Below are positions 51,118 to 59,729 of a stretch of 64,000 nucleotides of DNA, in pieces. The first letter of the stretch is position 1; each line of letters opens with the position of its first letter. The DNA is taken from the NCBI RefSeq assembly GCF_023149035.1, contig NZ_JAHXMY010000001.1, positions 496,001 to 560,000 of the forward strand. The letters run 5' to 3'. The stretch is from Microbacterium sp. EYE_78 (GTDB lineage Bacteria > Actinomycetota > Actinomycetes > Actinomycetales > Microbacteriaceae). Below the pieces are notes generated by a model. It was not told the origin of the DNA, made no database searches, and worked only from the letters and a program-made list of their open reading frames with translations. The translations under genes were made by a program, and so were the position numbers.

Positions 51118-52587
51118 ATGACGTCGGCGACGATGCCGACGTCCATCGAGGCACCGTTCACCCTGGCGATGAAGCCGCGACCGACCGCCGAGGCGCTCCG
51201 CCGATCGCGCGAGCACCGCCGGCACCGTGCGCTGCTGCTGCTGACGGACGGGGCGGCGCTGTCGCTCATCGGTGCTGCCGCGGTCAGCGGCCTCGCCGCG
51301 GGCGGCGCCGCACCCGTCGGCCCGCTGGTGGCCGCGGGCGCCGCCATGACGGTGCTGCACCTGATCAGCCTCGGCGTCGTCCGCACGCGGGGGCAGGGGA
51401 TCACCGCGTCGCGCGAGATCCGGCGCGTGCTGCTCGCCGGAGCACTCACGTTCGCCGTCGTCGCCTGCTGGGTGGCGTTCGCCCCGTCGGCCACGCTGCG
51501 CAGCGTGCTCCTGGCTGCTGTCCCGGCCGGCGCCGTCGCCGTCGTCGTGCTGCGCCTCGCCTGGCGTCGGTGGGCATCCGCGCACCGAGACCCTCTAGCA
51601 CCTCGCGCAGTGGTCGTCGGGCCCCGGCGACTGCTCGACACCCTCGTGCCCGCGCTGCAGACGGGGCGCTTGGGTTACCACGTCGTCGGTCTCACTGTCG
51701 AAGGGCCTCAGCCCGCCGACAGCGACCCGCGCGCCGGGAACGCACCGATCCTCGGACCCGCCTCGGCGACCGCGGACGTCGCTCGCGCGGTGAACGCGGA
51801 GGTCGTCGTCGTCGCAGGAGCGACGCACGATCCGGACTTCGTCCGCCGGCTGAGCTGGCAGCTGGAGGGCTCCGCTGCGAGCCTCGTGCTGGCGACGCCG
51901 CTCACCGACGTCGCCGCGGGACGGATGTCGGTCGACACATCGGCCGGGCTCGCCCTCGTCGGCGTGCGCATCCCGACCTACGACGGAGCGTCCTACCGGA
52001 TCAAACGGCTCCTCGACGTCGCCTGCTCGATCGTCGCGCTCGTCCCGATCCTGTGCGTCGCACCGTTCATCGCCCTCGCGATCCGGCTCGATTCGCCCGG
52101 ACCCGTGTTGTTCCGGCAGCGGCGGGTGGGCTGCGACGGCCGCGAGTTCGACATGCTGAAATTCCGCACCATGCGGGTGGGCGCAGAGCACGAGGTCGAC
52201 CGGCTCACGTCGCAGAACGACGCCGACGGCGCGCTGTTCAAGGTCAAGCGCGACCCCCGGGTGACGCGTGTCGGCCGCCTGCTGCGCAAGTACTCCATCG
52301 ACGAGCTGCCGCAGTTCTGGAACGTGCTGCGAGGCGAGATGAGCATCGTCGGACCCCGTCCTCCGCTGCCCCGCGAGGTGCGCAGCTACGACGTCCCGGT
52401 GTTCCGGCGGCTGTACCTCCGCCCCGGAATCACCGGGCCCTGGCAGATCGGCGGCCGAAGCGACCTCTCCTGGGAGGAGAGCGTCCGCCTCGACCTCCAC
52501 TACGTCGAGAACTGGTCGGTCGCCCGCGATCTGGCCATCATGATCCGCACCGCTGCCGTGGTGCTCCGTGCGAAAGGGGCCTACTGA
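51118..52587 (+). CDS. Polyprenyl glycosylphosphotransferase (initiating sugar transferase)
   Basis: A 489-residue WbaP/WcaJ-type enzyme. Four hydrophobic segments occupy about residues 38-160, followed by a CoA-binding-like region, then the bacterial sugar transferase domain from about 290: RIKRLLDVACSIVALVPILCVAPFIAL membrane hairpin, GPVLFRQRRVGCDGREFDMLKFRTM, and DELPQFWNVLRGEMSIVGPRPPLPREV. It transfers a sugar-1-phosphate to undecaprenyl phosphate, the first step of exopolysaccharide assembly. GAGGGGG precedes the ATG. First gene of the biosynthetic operon after a long leader. Confidence 0.95.
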   Translation: MTSATMPTSIEAPFTLAMKPRPTAEALRRSREHRRHRALLLLTDGAALSLIGAAAVSGLAAGGAAPVGPLVAAGAAMTVLHLISLGVVRTRGQGITASREIRRVLLAGALTFAVVACWVAFAPSATLRSVLLAAVPAGAVAVVVLRLAWRRWASAHRDPLAPRAVVVGPRRLLDTLVPALQTGRLGYHVVGLTVEGPQPADSDPRAGNAPILGPASATADVARAVNAEVVVVAGATHDPDFVRRLSWQLEGSAASLVLATPLTDVAAGRMSVDTSAGLALVGVRIPTYDGASYRIKRLLDVACSIVALVPILCVAPFIALAIRLDSPGPVLFRQRRVGCDGREFDMLKFRTMRVGAEHEVDRLTSQNDADGALFKVKRDPRVTRVGRLLRKYSIDELPQFWNVLRGEMSIVGPRPPLPREVRSYDVPVFRRLYLRPGITGPWQIGGRSDLSWEESVRLDLHYVENWSVARDLAIMIRTAAVVLRAKGAY

Positions 52588-53438
52588 TGGCCATGCGTGT
52601 GGCGACGACGCCCATCCGGACCCGCGGTGTCACCGCCGATCTCTCTTCGACCCGTGTCGCACCACGGCCGTCCCTGCTGGGACCGCCGACCATCCACATC
52701 GCGGGGACGGACGTCCACCTCACCGACACGTCGGGGGCCTGCGACGTCATCGCCCGAGCCGTGCGCCACCCCGGGCACGCTCCGCTCGCCGTCGTGTCGG
52801 TCAACCTGGATCACGTGCATCACGCGGCATCCCTGCCCCGAGACGACGCGTCGCGCATCCGGCACCTCAATCTCATCGACGGCGCCCCGATCGCCCGCCA
52901 GGCGACCCGGCTCACCGGCACCGAGTGGCCGCGGCTCGCCGGCAGCGATCTCATCGGCGACGTGCTCGCCCGTGCCCACACGGAACGGTGGCGGGTCGCC
53001 GTCCTCGGCGGCTCGGCGGAGATCCGCGAGGCCCTGCATCACCGCGTCGAGACCGAGTGGCCGGGGGTCCGGCTGATCGGACACTGGACGCCCTCGCGCG
53101 ATGAGCTGGCGTCGCCCGAGGCGTCCGCGGAGATCGCGGCGCAGATCAGACATGCAGATGTGGACATCGTCCTCGTCTGTCTCGGAAAGCCCCGTCAGGA
53201 GCAGTGGATCAACGACTTCGGTGAGGCGACAGGCGCACGCGTCCTGCTCGCCTTCGGAGCCGTCGTCGACTTCCTGGCAGGTCGAGTCTCGCGCGCACCC
53301 CGGTGGGTGTGCGACGCGGGATTCGAATGGATGTGGCGGCTCATGCTCGAGCCGAAGCGATTGGCGAAGCGGTACCTCGTCGAGGGACCCCCGGCCTACA
53401 TGGCCGTCCGCCGATCCTCGGGTCGTCAGGGTGCATGA
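52587..53438 (+). CDS. WecG/TagA/CpsF-family glycosyltransferase
   Basis: A 283-residue GT26 enzyme. Motifs are VVSVNLDHVHHAASLPRDD, LIDGAPIARQATRLTG, GSDLIGDVLARAHTERWRVAVLGGSAEI, VCLGKPRQEQWIND and FGAVVDFLAGRVSRAPRWVCDAGFEWMWRLMLEPKRLAKRY, all diagnostic. It adds the second sugar (often N-acetylmannosamine-type or a hexose) to the lipid-linked primer. The ATG at 52587 shares one base with the stop of the initiating transferase (TGATG), so the two steps are coupled. An Ala/Arg/Thr-rich N-terminal extension of about 30 residues precedes the domain. Confidence 0.94.
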   Translation: MAMRVATTPIRTRGVTADLSSTRVAPRPSLLGPPTIHIAGTDVHLTDTSGACDVIARAVRHPGHAPLAVVSVNLDHVHHAASLPRDDASRIRHLNLIDGAPIARQATRLTGTEWPRLAGSDLIGDVLARAHTERWRVAVLGGSAEIREALHHRVETEWPGVRLIGHWTPSRDELASPEASAEIAAQIRHADVDIVLVCLGKPRQEQWINDFGEATGARVLLAFGAVVDFLAGRVSRAPRWVCDAGFEWMWRLMLEPKRLAKRYLVEGPPAYMAVRRSSGRQGA

Positions 53439-53452
53439 ACCGTCGCCCGCAC

Positions 53453-53493
53453 GCGGGCACGGCCGGACGTCCCCCCCGTCCGTCCGTGCCCGC
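53453..53493 (+). terminator. Strong hairpin after the WecG-like gene
   Basis: 10 bp (53453-53462 with 53484-53493), one mismatch and 6 bp more (53464-53469 with 53477-53482), loop of seven. No T-run. It may attenuate transcription between the first two genes and the rest of the cluster. Confidence 0.65.
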
Positions 53494-53561
53494 CTGATGG
53501 ATCGACTCGGCATCCGCTGAGCGACCACCACATCGACAGACCGCTCAGAGGGGGTAGCGGA

Positions 53562-54203
53562 ATGGAACAGCAGACACGGGAACACCGGGGCGCACGGCGT
53601 CGCCGCACGATCGGTCTCGGCGTGGCCGTCGGCGCCGTCGCGCTGGTCGCCGGCGCCGCCGTCGTGGCGTCCCTCGTCCTGCAACCGGACGCCGGCCGGC
53701 AAGCGACCGCGGACACGTCCTCGACGCCGACTCCGAGCTCCGCGCCGGGACCGGCGCCGGACGCGACGCCGGTCGACGGCAGCGAGGTGCTGCCGCCCGA
53801 GCCATCCACCGACCGTCGGACGGCCGGGGTGCCGCTCCTGACGCCGGCGCCGCCACTGATCACCGGACCACTGCCCGAGGACGCCTCCGCGGACGGCGCG
53901 CTCGTGAAGGGGTACCCCGCCGACCTCGCCGGGCCCGCAACGGGGGACACGGTGCTGCAGAGCTCGGTGTCGTCCGAAGGCCGCACCATGCAGGCCGCGC
54001 TGACGGCCCGCACGGACGCGGAACCGGATGCCGTGCGGGAACACTTCCGCGCGCTGTGGGACGAGCTCGGGCTGACCCCTGACGCACCTGCAGGCGACGA
54101 CCAACTGACCTACCGCGGTCCGTCCGCGACCGTCACCCTCGCGGTCGAGACCGGAGGCACCGGCACCGTCTACTCGGTCTTCACGGTCGTGACGGCGGGC
54201 TGA
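53562..54203 (+). CDS. Membrane-anchored extracellular protein of unknown function
   Basis: A 213-residue protein with an Arg-rich N-terminus (REHRGARRRRTIGLG), one hydrophobic helix (about 17-41), a low-complexity Pro/Thr/Ser/Ala linker to about residue 110, then a small domain of about 100 residues (VLQSSVSSEGRTMQAALTARTDAEPDAVREHFRALWDELG). No cysteine occurs in the mature part. I do not recognise the domain. ATG at 53562 follows GAGGGGG at 8 bases. It ends 2 bases before the MFS gene, so it belongs to that transcript; a role in surface glycan export or attachment is only contextual. Confidence 0.65.
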   Translation: MEQQTREHRGARRRRTIGLGVAVGAVALVAGAAVVASLVLQPDAGRQATADTSSTPTPSSAPGPAPDATPVDGSEVLPPEPSTDRRTAGVPLLTPAPPLITGPLPEDASADGALVKGYPADLAGPATGDTVLQSSVSSEGRTMQAALTARTDAEPDAVREHFRALWDELGLTPDAPAGDDQLTYRGPSATVTLAVETGGTGTVYSVFTVVTAG

Positions 54204-54205
54204 GC

Positions 54206-55468
54206 GTGTACATCTCGCTGACCAACACGCCCACCCCGTCGACGCCCCGGCAACGGGGACCGCGCGGGGTCCGCACCGTCTCGTCGACCGTGGTGACCCT
54301 AGGTCTCGTCTCGCTGCTCACCGACGTCTCATCGGAGTCGGTCTCCGCAGTCCTCCCCCTGTACGTGACCGGGATGCTGGGGCTCTCGACGATCGCGTTC
54401 GGCCTGCTCGACGGGCTGTACCAGGGCGTCAGCGCGCTGGTCCGGATCGCGGGCGGATACACCTCGGATCGGGTCGGGCGACCGAAATGGATCGCGTTCG
54501 GCGGGTACGCCGTGGCGGCCGTGGCTCGGATCGGTCTGCTGTTCGCGTCCGGGTTCGGTGCACTCGCCGCCGTCCTCACCGCGGATCGGATCGGCAAGGG
54601 GCTGCGGACCGCGCCGCGGGACGCGCTGATCGCCGCGGCATCCGACCCCGACAGCCGCGGCCGGGCCTTCGGCGTCCACCGGATGCTCGACAACATCGGC
54701 GCCGCCATCGGGCCGCTGCTCGCTTTCGTCATCCTGTGGGCCGTGCCCGACGGCTACGACGTCGTGTTCGCCGTCTCGCTCGCGTGCGCGATGATCGGCG
54801 TGCTCATCCTCGCCGTCCTCGTCCCGAACATGCGCACCCGCCCTCCGGTGGCGGAGCGCGCCGAGCGTCGGGAGGAGCGGAGAGCCGCCTGGGCGACCCT
54901 GCGACGAGGTCCGTTCCGCCGCGTGCTCGCCGCGGCGGGCATCCTCGGCATCGTCACGATCGGCGACGGCTTCGTCTACCTCGCCCTGCAGGGACGCAAC
55001 GACTTCGCCGCCCAGTGGTTCCCGCTCCTCTACGTGGGCACGAACATCGCGTTCCTCGCCCTCGCGGTGCCGCTCGGACGCGCAGCGGACCGCATCGGAC
55101 GCGCGCGGGTGTTCGTCCTGGGCCACCTCGCCCTCCTCGCCGCGTACGTCGTCGCCGCGCTCGCCATCGACGACCTCGTCGCGACAATCCTCTGCCTCGC
55201 GTTCCTCGGCGCCTTCTACGCCGCGACCGACGGGGTGCTCGCCGCCCTCGCCGCCGACCTCACCGGGCCCGAGACGCGGGCGACCGGGATCGCCGCGGCC
55301 CAGACGGTCGTCGCGCTCGCGCGCTTCGGGTCGGCCGCACTGTTCGGCGTCCTCTGGTTCGCCGTCGGACGGGAGTCCGCCTTGCTGATCGCCGCGGGCG
55401 TCCTGGCCGCAGCGGTCGCCGCGGCCGTCGTCATCCTCCGCCCGCTCCTCCGGACGGTAGCACCGTGA
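54206..55468 (+). CDS. MFS transporter
   Basis: A 420-residue major facilitator with twelve predicted helices. Landmarks are LLTDVSSESVSAVLPLYVTGMLGLSTIAFGLLDGLYQGVSAL at helices 1-2, the MFS loop motif GGYTSDRVGRPK, and RGRAFGVHRMLDNIGAAIGPLLAF in helix 5. The RDALIAAASDPDSRGRAFG pattern resembles a widespread group of MFS proteins of unknown substrate. The GTG at 54206 is assumed; it lies 2 bases after the previous gene. Located in a polysaccharide cluster it may export a precursor or modify the surface, but it is not a Wzx flippase. Confidence 0.88.
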   Translation: MYISLTNTPTPSTPRQRGPRGVRTVSSTVVTLGLVSLLTDVSSESVSAVLPLYVTGMLGLSTIAFGLLDGLYQGVSALVRIAGGYTSDRVGRPKWIAFGGYAVAAVARIGLLFASGFGALAAVLTADRIGKGLRTAPRDALIAAASDPDSRGRAFGVHRMLDNIGAAIGPLLAFVILWAVPDGYDVVFAVSLACAMIGVLILAVLVPNMRTRPPVAERAERREERRAAWATLRRGPFRRVLAAAGILGIVTIGDGFVYLALQGRNDFAAQWFPLLYVGTNIAFLALAVPLGRAADRIGRARVFVLGHLALLAAYVVAALAIDDLVATILCLAFLGAFYAATDGVLAALAADLTGPETRATGIAAAQTVVALARFGSAALFGVLWFAVGRESALLIAAGVLAAAVAAAVVILRPLLRTVAP

Positions 55469-56496
55469 GCGGCTCTCGCACGCGAGTGGCCGTGGTGGCC
55501 GGTGTCAGCGCCGTGCTGCTCGGCGGGACCGCAGCGTTCGGGGTGTCGGCGTGGGCCGACCGGCGGGAGTCGACGGACCCCGCGGCGTCGGCAGCCGCGC
55601 CGGGCACCTGGGCGGGCGAGGGCCGCATCGTGTTCCGGACGACTGCGCCGGGCGACGACTACGGCCACGTCGCCAGCGTCGACATCGACGCACCCGCCGC
55701 GGACCGCCGGGTGAGCAGCGAGGTGTGCGATCGGGTCGACGCGACCCCCGGCATCCTGTCGTGCCTTCGGATCGTCCGGGGCGTCGTCCCCGCCTACTCC
55801 GCGACCGTCTCACGGCCGGACGGCTCCGTCGTCGGAGCATGGCCGCTGCCCGGCATCCCGAGTCGAACGAGGATCTCCCCGGCCGGCGACCTGGTTGCCA
55901 CCACGGCCTTCGTGAGCGGGCACTCCTACGCCACCGTCGGATTCTCGACGGCGACGGTGATCGCACGGCAGGACGGCTCCTCGCTCGGCAACCTCGAGGA
56001 CTGGCGGCTCACCCGCGACGGGACGGCGATCGCACCGTCGGACCGGAACTTCTGGGGCGTGACCTTCGCTGACGACCAGACGTTCTATGCCACCGTCGGC
56101 ATGAGCGTGTCGGGGACGACATGGCTCGTTCGCGGCGACATCCCGTCACGCGCGCTGGAGATGATCGCCGAGAACGTCGAGTGTCCCTCGCTCTCGCCGG
56201 ACGGGACGCGGATCGCTTTCAAGCGTGTGACCGGCTCGGACCCCGGCGGACCGCACTGGACACCCGCCGTCTACGACATCGCCACGGGCCGGATCGACCT
56301 GCTGCCCGAGGCGCGCGGGATCGACGATCAGATCGAGTGGCTCGACGGCGACACGATCCTGTACGGGATGCCCCGCGACGACACCCGCGGTGACAGCGAC
56401 GTGTGGGCGCTCGACGTCGACGGTACGGGTGAACCGCGTGTGCTCATCGAACACGCCTGGTCGCCCGCGGTCGTCCCGGACGGGAGCGGCGGATGA
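55465..56496 (+). CDS. Exported TolB-like beta-propeller protein
   Basis: The 343-residue product has an N-terminal signal or anchor segment (RVAVVAGVSAVLLGGTAAFGVSAWA) and then propeller-type repeats: GEGRIVFRTTAPGDDYGHVASVDI, RISPAGDLVATTAFVSG, CPSLSPDGTRIAFKRVTGSD (the classical TolB/PD40 motif) and QIEWLDGDTILYGMPRDDTRGDSDVWALDVDGTGEPRVLIEHAWSPAVV. A Cys pair (SSEVCDRV and ILSCLRI) may bond. The GTG at 55465 overlaps the MFS stop (GTGA). Its last 53 bases overlap the 3' end of the antisense vanZ gene. It probably binds protein or glycan outside the cell. Confidence 0.82.
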   Translation: MSGSRTRVAVVAGVSAVLLGGTAAFGVSAWADRRESTDPAASAAAPGTWAGEGRIVFRTTAPGDDYGHVASVDIDAPAADRRVSSEVCDRVDATPGILSCLRIVRGVVPAYSATVSRPDGSVVGAWPLPGIPSRTRISPAGDLVATTAFVSGHSYATVGFSTATVIARQDGSSLGNLEDWRLTRDGTAIAPSDRNFWGVTFADDQTFYATVGMSVSGTTWLVRGDIPSRALEMIAENVECPSLSPDGTRIAFKRVTGSDPGGPHWTPAVYDIATGRIDLLPEARGIDDQIEWLDGDTILYGMPRDDTRGDSDVWALDVDGTGEPRVLIEHAWSPAVVPDGSGG

Positions 56497-56878
56497 ACAG
56501 CCAGGCCAGGAGCACCCCCGCGGCCGCCCCGAGGCTGTTCGCGAGCACGTCGCGCACGCTCGGCAGGCGAGCCGGCAGGACGAACTGCACGAGCTCCACG
56601 GCAGCGGAAAGTAACACGGCCAGTACGAGCGCGATCCACGCACGACCGAGCAGCAGCGTGAGCAGCACTCCGAGCGGGAGGAAGAGCACGATGTTCGCGA
56701 CGAACTCGATCCATCCCTGCCCGAACCCGACCAGACCGAGGTCCTCCCTCATCCAGGAACCGAGCGCTTCGACGATGGCGCCCGGCGACACCGGCGAGAC
56801 CAGGACCGCGACGGCGGCAGCGGCATATGCGAGCAGTCCCGCCACGGCGAGGCGACGTCTGCGTTCCGGGGCCGGCAT
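56444..56878 (-). CDS. VanZ-family membrane protein
   Basis: A 144-residue protein with four hydrophobic segments and the VanZ signature: NIVLFLPLGVLLTLL in the second helix and SAAVELVQFVLPARLPSVRDVLANSLGAAAGVLLAWL in the third and fourth (E-x-x-Q-x-x-x-x-x-R-x-x-x-x-x-D-x-x-x-N). VanZ proteins give low-level teicoplanin resistance in enterococci; the general function is unclear. It is the only minus-strand gene inside the run 53562-61380. Its 3' end overlaps the preceding plus gene by 53 bases and its start is 30 bases from the next one. GAGAGT (56885-56890) lies 6 bases before its ATG. Confidence 0.9.
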   Translation of the reverse strand: MPAPERRRRLAVAGLLAYAAAAVAVLVSPVSPGAIVEALGSWMREDLGLVGFGQGWIEFVANIVLFLPLGVLLTLLLGRAWIALVLAVLLSAAVELVQFVLPARLPSVRDVLANSLGAAAGVLLAWLFIRRSRPGRPRATRRVR

Positions 56879-56908
56879 GCGACCACTCTCGCACGCGGGG
56901 AGGCGATC

Positions 56909-57865
56909 GTGAACGATCGGGATGCCGCGGTGACCGCGGTCGTCGTCACCTACAACAGCGCCGACACGATCGGCGCACTGCTGGACTCGCTCGCGCAGGG
57001 CACCGTGGTCCCGCGCGTCGTCGTCGTCGATAACGGGTCGATGGACCGGACCCTCGAGCTCGCCTCGGCGCGCGCGGGCGTGGAGGTGATCGCGACCGGC
57101 GCGAACCTCGGGTACTCGGGCGGCATCAACGTCGGGCTGCGACGCGTCGCCGACGGTGACGACGTGCTGATCCTGAATCCCGACCTGACGGTCTCCCCCG
57201 CGATGGTCGAGCGGATGAGGGACGAGCTCGCCGACCCGACCGTCGGGATCGTCGCTCCGCTGCTGCGCGATGCGGGGACCGGCCGGCGGTACCACAGCCT
57301 TCGACGCGATCCGTCTCCCCTGCGGGCACTGGGCGACGCCGTCCTCGGCGAGCGCTGGCCGACACGACCCGCCGCGCTCGCCGAGACGATGCGACGCGAC
57401 GCCGAATACGCCGCCGCTCACGACGTCGCGTGGGCGGGCGGCGCAGCCCTGCTGATCTCCGCCCGGTGCCGTCGGCAGGTCGGCGACTGGGATGCGGCGA
57501 CCTACTTCCTGTACGCGGAGGAGACCGACTACGCCGAGCGCGCACGTGCGCACGGTCTGCGCGTGCGGTTCACGCCGCGAGCAGAGGCTCGGCACGTCGG
57601 CTCGGGATCGGGCCAGCCCGCGGCGCTGGTCGCCCTGGTCTCGGTGAACCGGGTGCGTTGCTACGCGCGTCGGCACGGCGCCGTCCGGACGGCGCTGTTC
57701 CGCGGCGCGATCGCCGCCCAGCATCTGCTGCGCCTGCGAGACGCGCGGCACCGCTCCGCCCTGCCGGTGGTGCTGGACCGGCGCCGGTGGGCCGCGCTGC
57801 CCGCGGGCGATGCGGTGCCGGACCATCTGACGATCCCCCCGGCGGAAGCGAGGCCGACAGCATGA
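56909..57865 (+). CDS. Glycosyltransferase family 2 (rhamnosyltransferase-like)
   Basis: A 318-residue GT-A enzyme: VTAVVVTYNSADTIGALLDSL, VVVDNGSMDRTLELA, GANLGYSGGINVGLRR, then the metal-binding NPDLTVSPAMVERM in place of the DxD. WAGGAALLISARCRRQVGDWDAATYFLYAEETDYAERARAHGLRV is the ED acceptor loop of WbbL-like rhamnosyltransferases. It adds a sugar (possibly rhamnose) from a dTDP donor to the growing repeat unit. GGGGAGG precedes the GTG at 56909 by 6 bases. The next gene starts within its stop (ATGA). Confidence 0.92.
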   Translation: MNDRDAAVTAVVVTYNSADTIGALLDSLAQGTVVPRVVVVDNGSMDRTLELASARAGVEVIATGANLGYSGGINVGLRRVADGDDVLILNPDLTVSPAMVERMRDELADPTVGIVAPLLRDAGTGRRYHSLRRDPSPLRALGDAVLGERWPTRPAALAETMRRDAEYAAAHDVAWAGGAALLISARCRRQVGDWDAATYFLYAEETDYAERARAHGLRVRFTPRAEARHVGSGSGQPAALVALVSVNRVRCYARRHGAVRTALFRGAIAAQHLLRLRDARHRSALPVVLDRRRWAALPAGDAVPDHLTIPPAEARPTA

Positions 57866-58554
57866 TGTGGACCGACGACGGACGCGGACGCGCCGTCATC
57901 CTCAACTTCCACGGCATCGGTGAGCCGCAACGGCCCATGGAACCGGGCGAGGAGCGCTTCTGGATCTCAGCGGCGGCCTTCGAAGAGATCCTGGATGCCG
58001 CCGTCGCCCACCCGCGGCGGGTGCAGATCACCTTCGACGATGCGAACGCCTCCGACCACGCCGTCGCGCTGCCCGCGCTGCGCGGCCGAGGCATCCGGGC
58101 ACGGTTCTTCGTCATCACCGACCGCATCGGCCGGCCCGGGTCCCTGGGCACCGAGCAGCTGGTCGAGATGGCGCGCTCCGGCATGCGCTTCGGCACGCAC
58201 GGCGCGAGTCACCGACCGTGGCCGGAACTCGCCCGCGCTGGGCGGCTGCACGACGAGCTCATCGGATCCGCGAGCCGGCTGGGGGGCATCATCGGCGAGC
58301 CGATTGACCATGCCGCATTCCCGCAGGGACTGTACGACCGGACGACCCTCGCCGAATTGCGGCGGACGGGATTCCCGCACCTGTACTCGGTCGACGAAGG
58401 CTGGAATCGGGCGAGCGCGACCGTCCGGACGCGGTACTCGGTCATCCACACCGATACCGCCGCCAGCATCCGGCAGCTGCTCGACCGTCCGATGCGGACG
58501 TCGGCGCCATGGCCCGTGCGCCCCGTGAAGCAGGCGGTGAAGAGATGGCGGTGA
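57862..58554 (+). CDS. Polysaccharide deacetylase (NodB-like, CE4)
   Basis: A 230-residue protein. ILNFHGIG opens the fold, ITFDDAN supplies catalytic Asp59 and metal ligand Asp60, and THGASHRPW supplies the metal ligands His113 and His117. LYSVDEGWN follows near the C-terminus. There is no signal peptide, so the enzyme is likely cytoplasmic and acts on a precursor or lipid-linked intermediate rather than the finished wall. The ATG at 57862 overlaps the GT2 stop (ATGA). It probably removes an acetyl group from an N-acetyl sugar, creating a free amine that could be the acceptor for the ATP-grasp enzyme encoded next. Confidence 0.88.
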   Translation: MMWTDDGRGRAVILNFHGIGEPQRPMEPGEERFWISAAAFEEILDAAVAHPRRVQITFDDANASDHAVALPALRGRGIRARFFVITDRIGRPGSLGTEQLVEMARSGMRFGTHGASHRPWPELARAGRLHDELIGSASRLGGIIGEPIDHAAFPQGLYDRTTLAELRRTGFPHLYSVDEGWNRASATVRTRYSVIHTDTAASIRQLLDRPMRTSAPWPVRPVKQAVKRWR

Positions 58555-59729
58555 GCGGCGCCGTCGTCCTGATGGGCTTCGCGGACGCCTTCGCCGCCGT
58601 CGAGACCGCCTGGTCGCTGCAGCGGGCCGGGATGCGTGTGCTGGCGGTCGAGCGCGAGGGGCGGCGGAGCGCACTGCGCCGTGTCCGCGACGTCGAGGTG
58701 GTGCCGATCACCGCACCCGAGACCGACACCGCGCGGTCGCGTGCCGATCTCGAACGAGTCATCCGGTCCCGGCGACCCGACGCCGTGCTGCCGCTCGACG
58801 ACGCCGCCCTGTGGCTGGCGTCCGGCGCGGATCTCGCGGGCGCCGTCTTCGTGGGCCCGTCGGCCGCCGGTGCGGCACTGGCCCTCGACAAGGGGGCGCA
58901 GCTGCGGGCCGCAGCCGCCGCGGGACTCGCCGTGCCGGCCACGCAGACCGTGGACGCCGGCGACGTCGCCACCGACGCGAACTGGCCGGTCGTCGTCAAG
59001 TCCTCCGCTGCGGTCGCCGAGGTGGACGGGCGCCTCGTCCGCCCAGGCGGCGCCATCTTCGCCGACGCAGAGGAGTGCGACCGAGGTCGGGCCCGGCTGC
59101 AGGGCACCCTCCTGCGCCAACCGCTCATCGCCGGCACGGGCGAGGGCGTCTTCGGCTACATCGACGAGCGCGGACCCGCCGTCCTCAGCGCACACCGACG
59201 CGTCCGGATGGTCAATCCGCACGGCTCCGCATCGTCGGCCTGCGCATCCATCGACGTCGACCCGACCCTCGTGGAACCGATCACGAGGCTGCTCACCTCG
59301 ATCGGCTGGCGCGGGATGTTCATGATCGAGTTCCTCCGCGACGACGCCGGCGTCCCCTGGTTCATGGAGGTGAACGGCCGCGCCTGGGGAAGCATGGCGC
59401 TCGCACGGCGACGCGGGCTCGAATACCCCGCCTGGGCGACGCAGTTCGCGCTCGGTGAGGCGCGGACGCCCCCCGCCCCGAGCGCGCCGCCGCAGGTCGT
59501 CGCGCGGCACCTCGGGCGCGAGCTGGCGCACCTCGTGTTCGTCCTCCGCGGACCGCAGTCCCACGCGGTCGCGGCATGGCCGTCGCCGTGGGCCACCGTG
59601 CGGGACCTCCTGACGGTGCGCCGCGGCGACCGGCTGTACAACTGGTCGGCCGGTCAGCCCGGTGTCCTCGTCGCCGACACGGTCGGAACGCTCACCGCGC
59701 TCGTCACCGGGCGGAGGCGGCGCGCATGA
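58551..59729 (+). CDS. ATP-grasp ligase of the polysaccharide cluster
   Basis: A 392-residue ATP-grasp protein with a Rossmann-like N-terminal part (VVLMGFADAFAAVETAWSLQRAGMRVLAVE), a PDAVLPLDDAALWL segment, the ATP-binding lysine in WPVVVKSSAAVAEVDG, and the metal-binding MFMIEFLRDDAGVPWFMEVNGRAWGS (E-x-N). It resembles CarB-like ATP-grasp proteins that join a carboxylate to an amine. GTG at 58551 is preferred: it forms a GTGA overlap with the deacetylase stop and has GAAGAG at proper spacing; ATG at 58545 is the alternative. Placed next to a deacetylase, it may attach an amino acid or other acid to a freed sugar amine. That is inference. Confidence 0.85.
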   Translation: MSGAVVLMGFADAFAAVETAWSLQRAGMRVLAVEREGRRSALRRVRDVEVVPITAPETDTARSRADLERVIRSRRPDAVLPLDDAALWLASGADLAGAVFVGPSAAGAALALDKGAQLRAAAAAGLAVPATQTVDAGDVATDANWPVVVKSSAAVAEVDGRLVRPGGAIFADAEECDRGRARLQGTLLRQPLIAGTGEGVFGYIDERGPAVLSAHRRVRMVNPHGSASSACASIDVDPTLVEPITRLLTSIGWRGMFMIEFLRDDAGVPWFMEVNGRAWGSMALARRRGLEYPAWATQFALGEARTPPAPSAPPQVVARHLGRELAHLVFVLRGPQSHAVAAWPSPWATVRDLLTVRRGDRLYNWSAGQPGVLVADTVGTLTALVTGRRRRA

